Assembly (NCBI GenBank): GCA_030407315.1
Contig: JALQPE010000160.1
Coordinates: 1-33,349, forward strand
Reading direction: 5' to 3'
DNA: 33,349 bases
From: Asparagopsis taxiformis
Taxonomy: Eukaryota > Rhodophyta > Florideophyceae > Bonnemaisoniales > Bonnemaisoniaceae
A model generated the notes under the pieces. The model was not told the origin of the DNA, ran no database searches, and saw only the letters and a list, made by a program, of their open reading frames with translations. Positions 9,833 to 19,528 of this stretch are shown here, one piece after another (positions within the stretch are counted from its first letter, which is position 1; each line of letters begins with the position of its first letter). Made by a program: the position numbers and the translations under genes.

Positions 9833-10551
9833 TGTCGGGACGACAAACCTCTCAGGAGGGGGCCATGTCATACCGCCTGGCGGTCCTCTCAACCAGAGCC
9901 GTGTCGCTTCCCTATTGGGTGCCCACTTAAGGGATGTGCCAATCACAAGGCACCAGCCAACTGGGCGTGTTTCTTGTAATTGGGACTAGCGCAAGGCTGT
10001 AAACACCCTATTTGGGCTATCGGCCCCGGCCAAGACCCCACAAGAGACAAATTTCTAACTTAAGCTAACCAGCTGTACATTACAATGTAAGCCTAACTGG
10101 CAATAACCTCGCGGGTAGGCGAGTGCCGTTAACTGGGCTCTGGCTGGTCAATAACTGGATATTTATTCCTTACCACTAACCCTAGCTTACAGTAGACTTA
10201 TTATAAATACGCCACTGGAATAGCCAGTAGGCAAGTTTCTAGAGTAACGTAAACTCAAGTGGAATTACGACCCACTGGAACAGTGTTCGCATACCTGTTG
10301 TTCAACCCCTCTCCGGGAAACCTTAGGGTAGCCAACAGCTCGACGGATTACGTCACTTTGCTCCATTAATACGCACCTCGCGTGAGCGATATAATCGCAC
10401 AACCCCTCCGGGTAGCGATACCTTCTCTTATACGAGATTACCGGCTGGGTACGCTATAAGGTTCATCTGCTATACCATCTCCTCTACCGAGGCTCGGGAC
10501 ACCTGTCGGGTGGTTTGCTGCTCTAGCGGATTTTCTACCTGCTACACTGGG
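9833..10551. repeat. Candidate LTR (TGT...ACA, about 720 bp)
   Basis: The non-coding block starts TGTCGGGACGACAAACC and ends GCTACA, so both strands begin TGT and finish ACA as LTRs do. It directly abuts the truncated copia RNase H at 10553. A TATAAATA box lies near 10203 on the plus strand, and AATAAA is present on the minus strand near 10165. No purine tract or target-site duplication could be recognised, and there is no second copy in the window, so this is only a candidate. It may also be part of an unrelated non-coding element. Confidence 0.3.
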
Positions 10552-10552
10552 A

Positions 10553-10892
10553 GGCAACTTTGATAGCCGATTGGGAGTCAGTGAAAGTTGTGATAGGGTT
10601 GTTGTCCGGTATGAGGTCGAGCTCAGAGAGCATTCCTGCGAGCCAGTTGGTTTGACGGGTTGTGTCGGATGCTGCGATGATCTCTGCCTCGCAGGTGCTC
10701 AGGGCTACCATGGATGGCGTTGAGATCCCCAGCTGATCGGGGAGCCGTGGAAGGTATGAACCGAGCCTGAGATGGATTTCCTTGATGTTGTGTCGTTCGC
10801 GAAGTCGGCGTCCGTGTAGGCTAGGAGAGGGGTGGAATGCGGTGGATTAGGGAATGAGATACCCAGCGTGGGTGTGTGTTTTAGGTATCTAA
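10553..10892 (-). pseudogene. Copia RNase H, truncated
   Basis: ALSTCEAEIIAASDTTRQTN (near 10650-10705) matches the S-T-x-E-A-E-Y/I-x-A core of copia RNase H. NPITTFTDSQSAIKVASQ (near 10560-10600) carries the expected D-N/S-x-A/S. The protein then breaks at the junction with the candidate LTR, so roughly the last third of RNase H is missing. The part before the core is in another frame. Confidence 0.75.
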
Positions 10893-12066
10893 TCAGCCGT
10901 TTGAGGTGTTTCCAATGGCGTTGAGTTGGTTTGTGACAGGCTCTGGCGAGGCAGTTGTGTAAAATTGGATATCTGGCCTAGTTGAATCGGTGAAGTATCG
11001 AATATCGCCGAGTGGTTCTTGGTACGGTGTGGTGATGTCTTGGTCAAGGGAGTCGGACTCTGATGGGGGCGATAGGTCTATGCCGTCGGAATAGAGGTTG
11101 CTAAGGGGTTTGGCACTTTCCATGTGCGTTTTAGAGATGATGGATTGGATGAGTTGGGGTTGTGATATGGTGATACCGGAATTGGTGTGTGTGATTGTCC
11201 AATTTAGGTATCTGGATGGTTTTCCTAATGGCTTGATGCGGTATTTGAGGGACAATCTGTTGTAGAGGTCGGTTAGAAGGTGGGGTGGTATGCACATGCA
11301 AGGAAGTCGTCAATTGTGACGGCGACGATTGTGGTGTCGTTGCCCGTCTTTTTGATGAATAAGCTTGGGTCAGATTTTGTTCGGGTGAATCCTTGGGCGG
11401 TGAGGAATGCTGCAGCGCCGTCGCAGAAAATTCTTCCTCCCTGTTTGGTTCCGTACAAGTTTTTGCGGAGAAGGCCGTTGGGGTGGGGTGTTTGAAGGAT
11501 CCATCGAATAACGGATGCTGATGTACGTATACTGGGGTCTCGTTATGGAAATCTTCGTGGAGGTACGCTGAAGATATGTCAAAATGTTCGGTGGGGAGTT
11601 TTTGGGCGGATGCGTGGCAGAGAATGAGGCGAATGGTGGTCTTGTCGGCTGCAAAAGTCGCAGTTTCGGCGGGATTGTAGTGGAGTGAGGGGAGCATCAT
11701 ATCGCTGCGGACGGCGCATCTTGCTTTATGCTCGATGATGTTGCCGGCGTTGTCGCGTTTGTAGCGATATGCCATTGTGAGAGGTATTGGTTTGGTTCCC
11801 GGTGGAATGGAATGGGATGGGGTCCACTCGATGACTTGCATGTCATCTAGTTTTTGGAGTTCTGTGTTGTGGGCCTCCTCCCATTGGATGGCGTCGGGGT
11901 ATGCGCGGGCGGCTCGCGTGGATTTGGTGCAGGTGTGGCTGGTGTTATTGTGCTTGGGGTTTCGGGATGGGTGTGAGTGGGCGGTGGCTGCGAAGATGTA
12001 ATTAGTTGTGATTGAGGGGTCGTGGATGCGTCGTAAGGGTGGAAGTCGAGCGCTGAGATGTGGCAA
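10893..12066 (-). pseudogene. Copia reverse transcriptase, frameshifted
   Basis: EEAHNTELQKLDDMQVIEW (near 11860) is the usual opening of copia RT. It is followed by PIPLTMAYRYKRDNAGNIIE and HKARCAVRSD. HFDISSAYLH (near 11560) carries the motif-A Asp, in the usual V-x-T-A-F-L-x-G position. The frame changes near 11500 to YGTKQGGRIFCDG...FTRTKSDPSLFIKK. VTIDDFLACA (near 11300) then replaces the usual Y/V-V-D-D, keeping both catalytic Asp residues. A further frame change leads into the connection domain (YRIKPLGKPSRYLNWTI...RPDIQFYTTA). At least two frameshifts make it inactive. Confidence 0.85.
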
Positions 12067-12094
12067 TACTGGCCCGTTTGTGTGTTTTGGACCA

Positions 12095-12680
12095 TTATGG
12101 TGAGGTCGTCAACGCCGTGTAAATACGGACACGTATTCCGCGGTTATCTAGTTTATGTTTGGGTTGGAGCGTTGGTGCATGTCCAATTTGCCGGAAGATA
12201 AGAAGGCGTTTGACGCGCGGTGGAGTGTTGTACCAGACAGAGTTGGGTATGGTATTTGTAGTGCTGTGGAGCGTCGGGTTCCGTTTGAAAGTGGCATCGA
12301 GGAGGGCATCTTCCAGTATGGTGCCGGAACTTCCAACCTCACCCACAGCAACCTTGAAGGTTGCTGTGGGTGAGGTTGGCTCTGACGGTGTTCATCAGGG
12401 TACCGTTGACTCTTTCTGTGATGCTGTTCTGCTCGGGTGTGTATGGTACTGTGGTGATGTGTCGGATGCCGCGTTTGTGGAGCTCCTGCTGGATTGTTTT
12501 AGAGCGATATTCGAGGGCATTGTCTGAGCGGAAGAAAGAGGAGTAGTGGTGCTGGGTTTTCCTGACGCGTTCCATGTGTTCGATGACAAGGTGGGGGATG
12601 GATGTCCGATCTAGTATGGGGTGGATGGTGATGTGTCTAGATTGGGTGTCGACAAATGTGATGAAATACCTGTGGTGCAA
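12095..12680 (-). pseudogene. Copia integrase core, disrupted
   Basis: The catalytic core begins with YFITFVDTQSRH (first Asp, near 12640). RSDNALEYRS (second Asp, near 12530) follows, then TPEQNSITERVNGTL (catalytic Glu, near 12400). This is the D-D-35-E integrase that inserts the cDNA. After NTVRANLTHSNL the frame runs into a stop created by the palindrome at 12332-12378. The protein resumes in another frame as LEDALLDATFKRNP...NTPPRVKRLLIFRQIGHAP, which is the usual region between integrase and RT (the W-x-x-x-P...LRVFG segment). The 5' part with the HHCC finger is absent beyond 12680. Confidence 0.85.
12332..12378. repeat. Perfect 47-nt palindrome inside the copia integrase
   Basis: Two 23-bp arms (CCAACCTCACCCACAGCAAC followed by CTT, and its reverse complement) flank a single G at 12355. 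One arm is the integrase sequence itself. The other is an extra inverted copy that adds about 24 nt and breaks the frame. Confidence 0.9.
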
Positions 12681-12689
12681 TTAAGTTGG

Positions 12690-13470
12690 TCGATGGAACC
12701 GATGCGAGCGCGCGCGTTTACGTTAGTCCGCAAGCATCCGTTTGAGTTAGTTTAGTAAGCGAGCGTACGCGTGGCGCCTTGATTACGTGTCACGGAGCGT
12801 CAAAGCGAGCGCGTGCGCGCGTACGTTGCCACGAAACCGCGAGCCGCGCCACGTGTAGCGATTTCCGCGAATTTCCCTTTTTTGGGTTTTTTATGACGAA
12901 AGTCTTTTTCCCAAAATATTTCCCTTTTTGCGTCCGAGCGTGCGGCCGCCGCCGGCCGGCCACACAAGGACAGCCTGTCCCAAGTAAGTTAGCTATTAGT
13001 GGTCGCATGGCTTCGCACCCTACCAATAAACAGTCAGCACTTTCGCAGCTACGAGTTAAGAGTTGAGCGCGTCGCGAGGACCGATTGCGTTACAACGTTG
13101 CATGCGGATTGCTCACGATCGCCGACATACGTGCGCGCGCGCTGCGTTTACCGACTGTCGAATTGCGTCGCGCCGCGAGACCGCTCGTTGCGTCGCCTAC
13201 CGCTAGGCCAGGGATTTACGACCCCTGCGTGGATCGTGCTGAGCTCGAGTTTACTCGGTGATCTCACCCTGAGATCACGGCTTGCGCCGGCCCGCGAATC
13301 CCGTGTTGCGATCGACCCTGCGCGTTCCGCCGTTGTACCACCCGATCGCCTCCGCGACCGAGCGACGTGCGAAACGCAAGTTCACGAGCGCGTTACGGTT
13401 CAACACGCCCTGACAAGGCAAGCGATTCTAGAACTCTCTTAGTGACCACCATCCCGGCTGGTCCTACAAC
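12690..13470 (+). repeat. Probable 5' LTR and leader of the gypsy element
   Basis: About 780 bp of non-coding, CpG-rich DNA precedes gag. AATAAA at 13025-13030 suggests the R region. A candidate right boundary is CTACA at about 13461-13467, followed by ACTGGTCTCTCGACC, where TGGT is the usual start of a tRNA primer-binding site. With no 3' LTR to compare, neither end can be fixed. Confidence 0.4.
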
Positions 13471-14110
13471 TGGTCTCTCGACCTAGAATTGCGCGAACCG
13501 ACGTGCGAACTCAGCGAAGAACAGAAACTCCGCTTGGGGAAACACGGGACGCCAAACCTATCGCTTACTCTAACTTTCCCTTTCTCCGTTCGTCGTGCGC
13601 GACAGCGAGGGCGATTGACGCGTGCGCGCGTATCGCTATCCGGAATCGGTGCTATAGCCTCTCTGGTTTGTATAACTACCCTACCCCTACTACGACGATT
13701 CGCAGCGCGGAACGACGCGATCGACGACGCAGCGCGTGCGCGCGCTAGTTCGCAACCCTAACGCGGGTTCGGCGGTGCCGAAAATATTGGGTTCGCGAGC
13801 GATCGAGACCCGTCTTCACGCGTTCCGAGCGAGGAAGAAGCCCTCCTGCGAGCGAACTCGTCCCCCTCACCCCTACTACGCGCGCCCGATACGCAGACAA
13901 TTTTCGGGAAGCGCTTCCCTTTTTACTTGCCAATTTTTCGACGCGCCGACGCGAGATTTTGACGCGCGCCGAATTCCCCTTTCTCCCTTCCCATCATCCC
14001 TTTTTCCTTTTTCCCTAGGCGACGATCGAACGCGACCGCGCCGATGGATCCCCCTACGCGCGAGCGATCGAACGCGCCGACCGAACCGCCGCCAGTCGCG
14101 TCGCAAACGC
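13471..14110 (+). other. Gypsy leader and disputed gag 5' end
   Basis: The long gag frame is technically open from 13736, but the translated part before 14111 is Arg/Pro/Ser-rich, lacks an ATG and looks like leader. An ATG at 14044 in good context (GATGG preceded by CC) opens a different frame (MDPPTRERSNAPTEPPP...) that looks more like a natural gag start. It would join the main frame through an indel around 14180-14230. Confidence 0.4.
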
Positions 14111-16018
14111 ATGCAGTCGACGCCCTGGTCGCTTCACACATCCCTGACCCTACCGCTTCCCCGTGGCCGCCGCTACCGACGCAAGCGCGAGGCCGAGTTC
14201 CGCGTTTCCGACGTGCACGCTGCGCCGTCCGCAACGCTTCCGAGCTTGGTTCGACAAGTAGTGGACGACCCTACGTTCCAATGCATGCTCCAGGCAGAAG
14301 TCCGAGCGGCTGTGGACTGCGCCATCAAGGGCCAATCACGTGGATTGACGGCTCAGATGAGGGCGCAAGTCCACAACCTAATCGTCACTACGATGGACTC
14401 CCGCGAGGAGCACAATACCGACCGCGCGAGCGCCGTTACGCGCGAAAACCGAACGCGAACCGCAGCGCGCGCGACTCCGACGAACTACGCGCGTAACGCG
14501 GATCCCGAAGGATGGCTGGAACTAGCGCGCCAGGACCTGTCATTCGATGATCACCCGCGCTCGAATGGAGACGACGGACCCGCGCACCCCGGGCTGGTAG
14601 AGATCCAGCCGTTGAACGAGCTGTTCACGCGCGCGCTTTCGTACCGCACGTATCGCTTGCGAAATACGGACCGCGCGTTTAATCGGGAAATCGCGAGCGA
14701 ACTTGCCAACACTGCGAAGATGGTGCGCCATTCTATGCAAGGAGAGAATTTCACGGGCGCTGACGGAATCGCGGTACTATCGTTTCTGAAGTACTTCAAG
14801 AGCGCATGCGACGACACCGGCGTATCCGAAGGCGCAGCGCTTCCGATTCTCAAGTATTTCCTGGCCGATGAAGCGCGCGACACGTTCCAAACGTACGTGG
14901 GACGAACGTTCCGAGGAGCGCGCGCGGGCGTCGATTCGATTACGTGCTACGCGGAAGCCGTTCAGTGGCTCTTACTAACCTACGCGCGCGAAGGCGACGT
15001 TGCGCAAGCGTACCGCGACGTGGCGCAACAAACGCAAGACCCGAAGGAAACCGAAACGCAATTCGCTACGCGATTACGACGACGAGCGCTACGCTGCGGC
15101 GACGCGTTTAGCGAGCGAACGCTTGTTTCTATTTTCGTCGATGGTCTACGCCCCTACGCGCAACACCTCGTGCGGGACGCGCTGTCTCGTGACCCGCGGC
15201 GATACACCTTTCGAGAGCTAGTCTCTATGGCGCAGAGCCACGGGGACACGCACCGAGCGATGCCGCCGACGACGAGCGCGCGACCGCTCCTGCGACGAAC
15301 GCCTGCGCTCTACGTAGACGAGGACGAGACACCGATGATGCAAGCTCTGACCGTGGGGCACACCCCACCATCAGGTTTCTCATCGCCAAACGTCTCAACC
15401 TCCGCCGCGACACCGCACGCTCCGCGCGAACGGAAGTTCTCGACTCCGAGCCCCATGCGAAGTCCGACCTCACTTGGCACTCCTTCGTCGAACTACCGCA
15501 CGCCACGCTCGCGCGACGCCTCGCCCGCCGACCGCTCACGACGCACTGCGCATACCGACGACCGGGAACGCGAACGCGCGGGACCGTACACGGCGCACAT
15601 ACCGCGCGCGACTTACCCACCGCCTATCGTGAGGCAGACGGCACCGGCCGACACGTCTCGCACGGCAGCGTTCCGATGCCTGATATGCAGGAAGTTCGGG
15701 CACCCGATGGTGAATTTCCCACTGCTCTCGTCCGAGCAGCAGGCCGCGATTCGCGAAATGCATAGCCACGCGCGCCTAACGCGCGAAGAACTGAACCTGC
15801 AGCGCAACGTTCTGGTCTTCGAAGTCTCCGCGCGCGCCGACGCGAACGAGAGCGAGCGACAGCGCGTCGACGGCAACGAGCGAACGCGCGAAAACGAGGG
15901 CGCACGCGAGCGCGAAAACGATCGGACGCGCGAATACGACGCGCATGACAGCGAGCAGCTCACGCCCCACTCGGTTCGTTTTGCAGAAGACCTGGGAAAC
16001 GCCTACGAGGAGCCGTAG
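14111..16018 (+). CDS. gag: Gypsy gag (capsid and nucleocapsid)
   Basis: Gag forms the cytoplasmic particle that packages element RNA. The frame contains a helix-rich capsid-like region at about 14500-15240 (for example LSFLKYFKSACDDTG, FLADEARDTFQTYVG, FVDGLRPYAQHLV). This has the arrangement of the retrotransposon gag family. A Ser/Thr/Pro/Arg-rich linker follows, then one zinc knuckle at 15677-15718. The knuckle reads C-x2-C-x4-H-x4-F (CLICRKFGHPMVNF), so the last zinc ligand is Phe (TTC) where Cys (TGC) is expected, a one-base difference. The tail (15780-15960) is a highly charged Arg/Glu run. The stop is TAG at 16016-16018, directly downstream of a frameshift signal into pol. The start chosen is the first in-frame ATG; 14044 in another frame is an alternative. 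About 635 aa, within the family range. Confidence 0.75.
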   Translation: MQSTPWSLHTSLTLPLPRGRRYRRKREAEFRVSDVHAAPSATLPSLVRQVVDDPTFQCMLQAEVRAAVDCAIKGQSRGLTAQMRAQVHNLIVTTMDSREEHNTDRASAVTRENRTRTAARATPTNYARNADPEGWLELARQDLSFDDHPRSNGDDGPAHPGLVEIQPLNELFTRALSYRTYRLRNTDRAFNREIASELANTAKMVRHSMQGENFTGADGIAVLSFLKYFKSACDDTGVSEGAALPILKYFLADEARDTFQTYVGRTFRGARAGVDSITCYAEAVQWLLLTYAREGDVAQAYRDVAQQTQDPKETETQFATRLRRRALRCGDAFSERTLVSIFVDGLRPYAQHLVRDALSRDPRRYTFRELVSMAQSHGDTHRAMPPTTSARPLLRRTPALYVDEDETPMMQALTVGHTPPSGFSSPNVSTSAATPHAPRERKFSTPSPMRSPTSLGTPSSNYRTPRSRDASPADRSRRTAHTDDRERERAGPYTAHIPRATYPPPIVRQTAPADTSRTAAFRCLICRKFGHPMVNFPLLSSEQQAAIREMHSHARLTREELNLQRNVLVFEVSARADANESERQRVDGNERTRENEGARERENDRTREYDAHDSEQLTPHSVRFAEDLGNAYEEP

Positions 16019-18329
16019 CGGGTGGGTCGGCTCCTCCTCACTCAACGGATACGCGACGCGCGACGACGCAACCACCGCGCGAAAAACCGCCTCCGTTACC
16101 ACCCGAAACAGTGGTCCTGTTTCAGACCCCTACCGCGAACTACAAACTCGAGACCCGCGTCGGGTATAATCAACGCACGGCCACCGCGGTGACCGCCGTG
16201 CTTGATACTGGCGCAGGCCCGAGCCTCACTCGCGAAAACGTACTAGGAGCCGACTGGAAGCACCACGCTACGCCGCCGACGCTGCGCTGCGCGATTATCG
16301 ACGCGAACGGACGACGCCTCGCGCCAAACGCGTCGCTGCGCCTTAGCGGTTTTCTAGGTGCCCGAGCGCATCTCCAAACCTTTTTGGTGATGCCACGCTT
16401 ATCCGTCCCATGTATCTTGGGAGCGGACTTCATCGACCGCGTAGTCGAAATTATCTACACTGGACTGCAGCGCGCGTTGCGAACCCGCTATGGCGACCAC
16501 GTCCCGATGCTTCCGCGTACGCCGACGAAACCGCGCCGCGCGCCGACCGCGAAGACGACCCGACCCACAAGCTTCGCGCCTATTCGCGCTGCGCGCCGCA
16601 CATCGATTCCGCCGAACGCGACGCGAGCGATTAACGTTACCACGAGCGCTGAAGAGCGCTGCATCGTAGTTCCCGCGACTAACCTCTACGCGCAGAAACT
16701 ACTCCGTTTAACCAACGGGGAGACGATGGTTCGAAGGAATGTACCCTTCCGAGTACAGGTACACAACGCTGGCACTCGTCTACAAGTATTGCCCAAAGGC
16801 ATGGAGGTAGGCACCGCCGTGCCCAACCCCGTGGGGTGTCTACAAGTCGCTCAGGAAGCGCCAGACCCGCAAGACCGACCGCCCGACGACGCGACGCGAC
16901 GCAACGTTACGACACCGCCGGACCCGCGCGAGACCGACGAAGTTGCGAGCGCGACGCCGCCTTGGGAAGAACTCTTACGCGCGACGCTACGCGACAAGCG
17001 AGTAGACGACGACCTGCACGCGGAAATTATCGAGATGCTACGAAAGCATGAGCGCATGTGGAGCGGCACGCTGGGAGCCATTCACGCGACGGAGCACCGC
17101 ATCGAGCTGGTTCCGGGGGCGACCCCCGTGAACCAACCGCCGTATCGCGCCGGACACGCGTCGCGCGAAATTATCCGTACGCAAGTGGAGAAGATGCTCC
17201 GCGCTGGAGTAATCGAACCCGCTACGTCGGAATGGGCGAGCCCGGTCGTGGTCGTGCCTAAGAAGGACGGGACCTCCCGCTTCTGCATCGACTACCGCCG
17301 CTTGAACGCCGCCACCGTGAAGGACGCGTACCCGATTCCGCGCATGGACGATTGCGTCGATTCGTTCGGTAACGCGACAGTTTTCACGACGCTGGACTGC
17401 ACCTCGGGATACTGGCAAATCCCAGTAGCGCACGCCGACCGCGATAAGACTACGTTTACGTCGCACGTCGGTACGTACCGCTTTCGCCGCATGCCTTTCG
17501 GACTTTCGAACGCGCCCGCGACGTTTCAGCGCGCGCTCGACATTTTGCTCGCGAACGTGAAGTGGCAACATTGCCTTGTCTACCTGGATGACGTAATCAT
17601 CTTCTCCGCCGACGTAAACGCGCACGTGCACCACGTCGACGAGATACTGGGAATCCTCGGACGCGCAGGCGTTTCGCTGAAATTCGCGAAGACCGAGTTC
17701 TTCAAGCGCTCGGTGGACTACCTGGGACATACTATTTCGCCTGGGAAGCTCTCCGTACCGACGACGAAGTGCGACGCGCTGCGCGATGTGACGTACCCGA
17801 CGACGAAGACGCAGTTGCGAAGTTTCCTAGGAACTTGCAACCTTTACCGCCGATTCGTCGAGAAATTCGCGTTCGTCGCGGCGCCGCTTACGCAGTTGCT
17901 AAAGAAAGACCAAGGAGACGACTTACCCGCGCCGACGCCGGAGCAAACGCGCGCGTTCGAATCACTGCGACAAGTGATGTTGTCTCCGCCAATCCTCCGT
18001 CTACCGCGCGAAGGACACCCGTATGTGCTCGATACAGACGCGTCGCAAGGGCAAATCGGATGCGCGCTACTTCAACTAGACGCGGACGACGACGTACTAC
18101 ATCCAGTCGGATACTGGTCGCGCACGCTTAACGACGCGGAGCGCAACTATTCGACGACGGAACGCGAATGCCTCGCAGTCGTATGGGCAGTTTTGCTATT
18201 ACGCGCATATTTGGAAGGACGAAAGTTCACGGTTCGCACCGACCATAATTCGTTGCGTTGGATCCTGAACATGACGTCCGCGGAAGGACGACTCGCGCGC
18301 TGGAGATTGCGACTCGCCGAGTTCGATTC
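15949..18329 (+). CDS. pol: Gypsy pol, part 1: protease, reverse transcriptase, RNase H
   Basis: This frame lies -1 to gag and is open from 15949; a fusion entry at 16000 is predicted. The aspartic protease signature is VLDTGAGPSLT (DTGA at 16204-16215), with a later ILGADFI segment. RT follows, with PYRAGHASREII, VIEPATSEWASPVVVVPKKD, FCIDYRRLNAATVKDAYPIP and TLDCTSGYWQIPVA (motif A Asp). RMPFGLSNAPATFQRAL comes next, then the catalytic YLDD at 17581-17592. RNase H follows with YVLDTDASQGQIGCALLQ, TERECLAVVWAV and FTVRTDHNSLRWIL, and all expected acidic residues are present. The frame fails at about 18327, where a run of two T stands where three are needed to continue EFDFDVEYKKGKR. The next domain is therefore one frame away and the tail after 18329 (to a stop at 18687) is out of frame. 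Confidence 0.9.
15994..16036 (+). promoter_or_regulatory. -1 programmed ribosomal frameshift site (gag-pol)
   Basis: The heptamer GGGAAAC at 15994-16000 is in the gag phase G-GGA-AAC, a classical X-XXY-YYZ slippery site. After a 6-nt spacer (16001-16006), GAGGAGCCG at 16007-16015 pairs perfectly with CGGCTCCTC at 16028-16036, a 9-bp stem with a 12-nt loop that contains the gag stop codon. The -1 frame is open from 15949 through pol, so a slip here makes a Gag-Pol fusion. Confidence 0.75.
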
Positions 18330-19520
18330 GACGTCGAATACAAGAAGGGAAAACGCCACGTTATCGCCGACGCGCTCTCGCGAATGGCCACGCGAAGCTG
18401 CGACGAGACGGAAATACCGGACGAGATACCCTGTTTCGGCGTCGCGAACATCGTCGAACCGCACGCGAACGCATGCGACCGAACCGACGCTGCGCTACTA
18501 TGCGACTACGCAGAATACTACCCGAGCTTGGCCTGCCTACTGGCAACTCGGTCGTGTATCGAGCCGCCCGTGTCCACTGACGAGTGGATTCGCGAACAGG
18601 CGACGGACGAATTCTGCCAGAACGCGAGACGCGACGTCGAAACCGCGCCGCGTTCGCGCTTCCATCTGTCCCCCGACGGGATACTAATGAGGACCGCTCC
18701 GCTCGACGACGCGACGCAGATAGTTGTGCCCGAAGCGATAAAAGGACGTATTCTGCGAGCGAATCATTACGCGGTAACTGCAGGGCACCCGGGCGCGCGA
18801 CGCATGTACGACGCAATTCGACGCGCGTATTACTGGCCGATGATGAGCGTAGACGTCTACACCACGGTGAGACAATGCGATGCGTGCGCGCGCAACCGCG
18901 TTACACAATATCGCCATACGAACACCCTGAAGCTATTCCCCGCTACGCGCCCGCTCGAAGACGTCGCTATCGATATTCTGCCCGAGACCCCGCGCCAACG
19001 CCGCTTCGTACTCGTAATCGCCGATCGCTACAGCAAGCTCTGTCGACTCATCGCGCTCGGACGCGTATCCGCGCTCGCCGTCACGAAAGCGTTTTGCCGA
19101 GATTGGGTCTTCGTTTACGGACCGCCGCGCACGCTACTTTCAGATAACGGACCGCAGTTCCGCTCGAAGCTGTTTCAGGAAACGTGCGCGCTAATGGGAA
19201 CGCGTAACATCTTCACGACTACCTATCACCCGCAGTCGAACGGGCAGGTCGAGCGTATGAACCGTACCATCGTCGCGACGCTGCGCCACTACGTCGACGA
19301 AGAGCGAAAGAATTGGGACGAGCACCTAGACGCACTGGCGTACGCATACAACCGCGCGATACACCGCTCGACGAATACGTCGCCGTTCGAACTGACGCTC
19401 ACGCGCTACCCCGTATCGCTGGGGACGGAGCAGGTCGACACAATTCGCAGCACGCCGTTCCTCCGCATGGAGTTTCTCGCGAAGCTATCCGACGCGTACG
19501 CGCGCGCCACTACGGTGTTG
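18328..19520 (+). CDS. pol: Gypsy pol, part 2: integrase (after a one-base deletion)
   Basis: The frame takes over at FDVEYKKGKRHVIADALSR, which belongs to the end of RNase H. The integrase follows with an HHCC finger (H-x5-H ... C-DA-C, NHYAVTAGHPGARRMY...RQCDACAR, about 18760-18890). Catalytic acids are AIDILPE (Asp at 18972-18974), LLSDNGPQFRSKL (Asp at 19143-19145) and NGQVERMNRTI (Glu at 19251-19253). WDEHLDALAYAYNRAIHRST and TSPFELTLTRYPVSL are typical of gypsy integrases. All catalytic residues are intact, so only the upstream indel breaks the polyprotein. The C-terminus stops at about 19520, where foreign inverted-repeat sequence begins; the frame runs on to 19577 inside it. Any chromodomain or GPY-type tail is missing. 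Confidence 0.88.
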
Positions 19521-19528
19521 AAAAGGGG

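Larger units (their letters stand above)
10553..12680 (-). mobile_element. Ty1/copia retrotransposon fragment (integrase-RT-RNase H)
   Basis: The minus strand carries integrase, then reverse transcriptase, then RNase H. This order is diagnostic of Ty1/copia; in Ty3/gypsy the integrase comes last. The gag, protease and integrase zinc-finger portions are missing, because the fragment ends at 12680 where the gypsy element begins. At the other end RNase H breaks off at 10553. It is a dead, doubly truncated copy. Confidence 0.85.
12690..19528 (+). mobile_element. Ty3/gypsy LTR retrotransposon, nearly intact, 3' end missing
   Basis: The plus-strand order is gag, protease, RT, RNase H, integrase, typical of Metaviridae-type elements. 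The element is clearly richer in CpG and in CGCG runs than its surroundings, from about 12690 to 19520, which marks its extent. The left junction with copia lies at about 12680-12695. On the right, coding sequence stops inside or just after the integrase C-terminus at about 19520 and is followed at once by a different inverted-repeat element, so there is no 3' LTR. Faults seen are a single-base pol frameshift near 18327, an altered gag zinc knuckle, and probably an indel near the gag N-terminus. Confidence 0.9.

Noticed and set aside
13736..14110. The first 125 codons of the longest gag frame as protein
   Set aside because: This part lacks an ATG and is Arg/Pro/Ser-rich leader-like sequence; it is open mainly because of high GC content.
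14150..17730. Several long minus-strand frames across gag and pol
   Set aside because: They are shadows produced by the GC-rich codons of the plus-strand gypsy genes, with Arg/Ala/Val-rich composition and no motifs.
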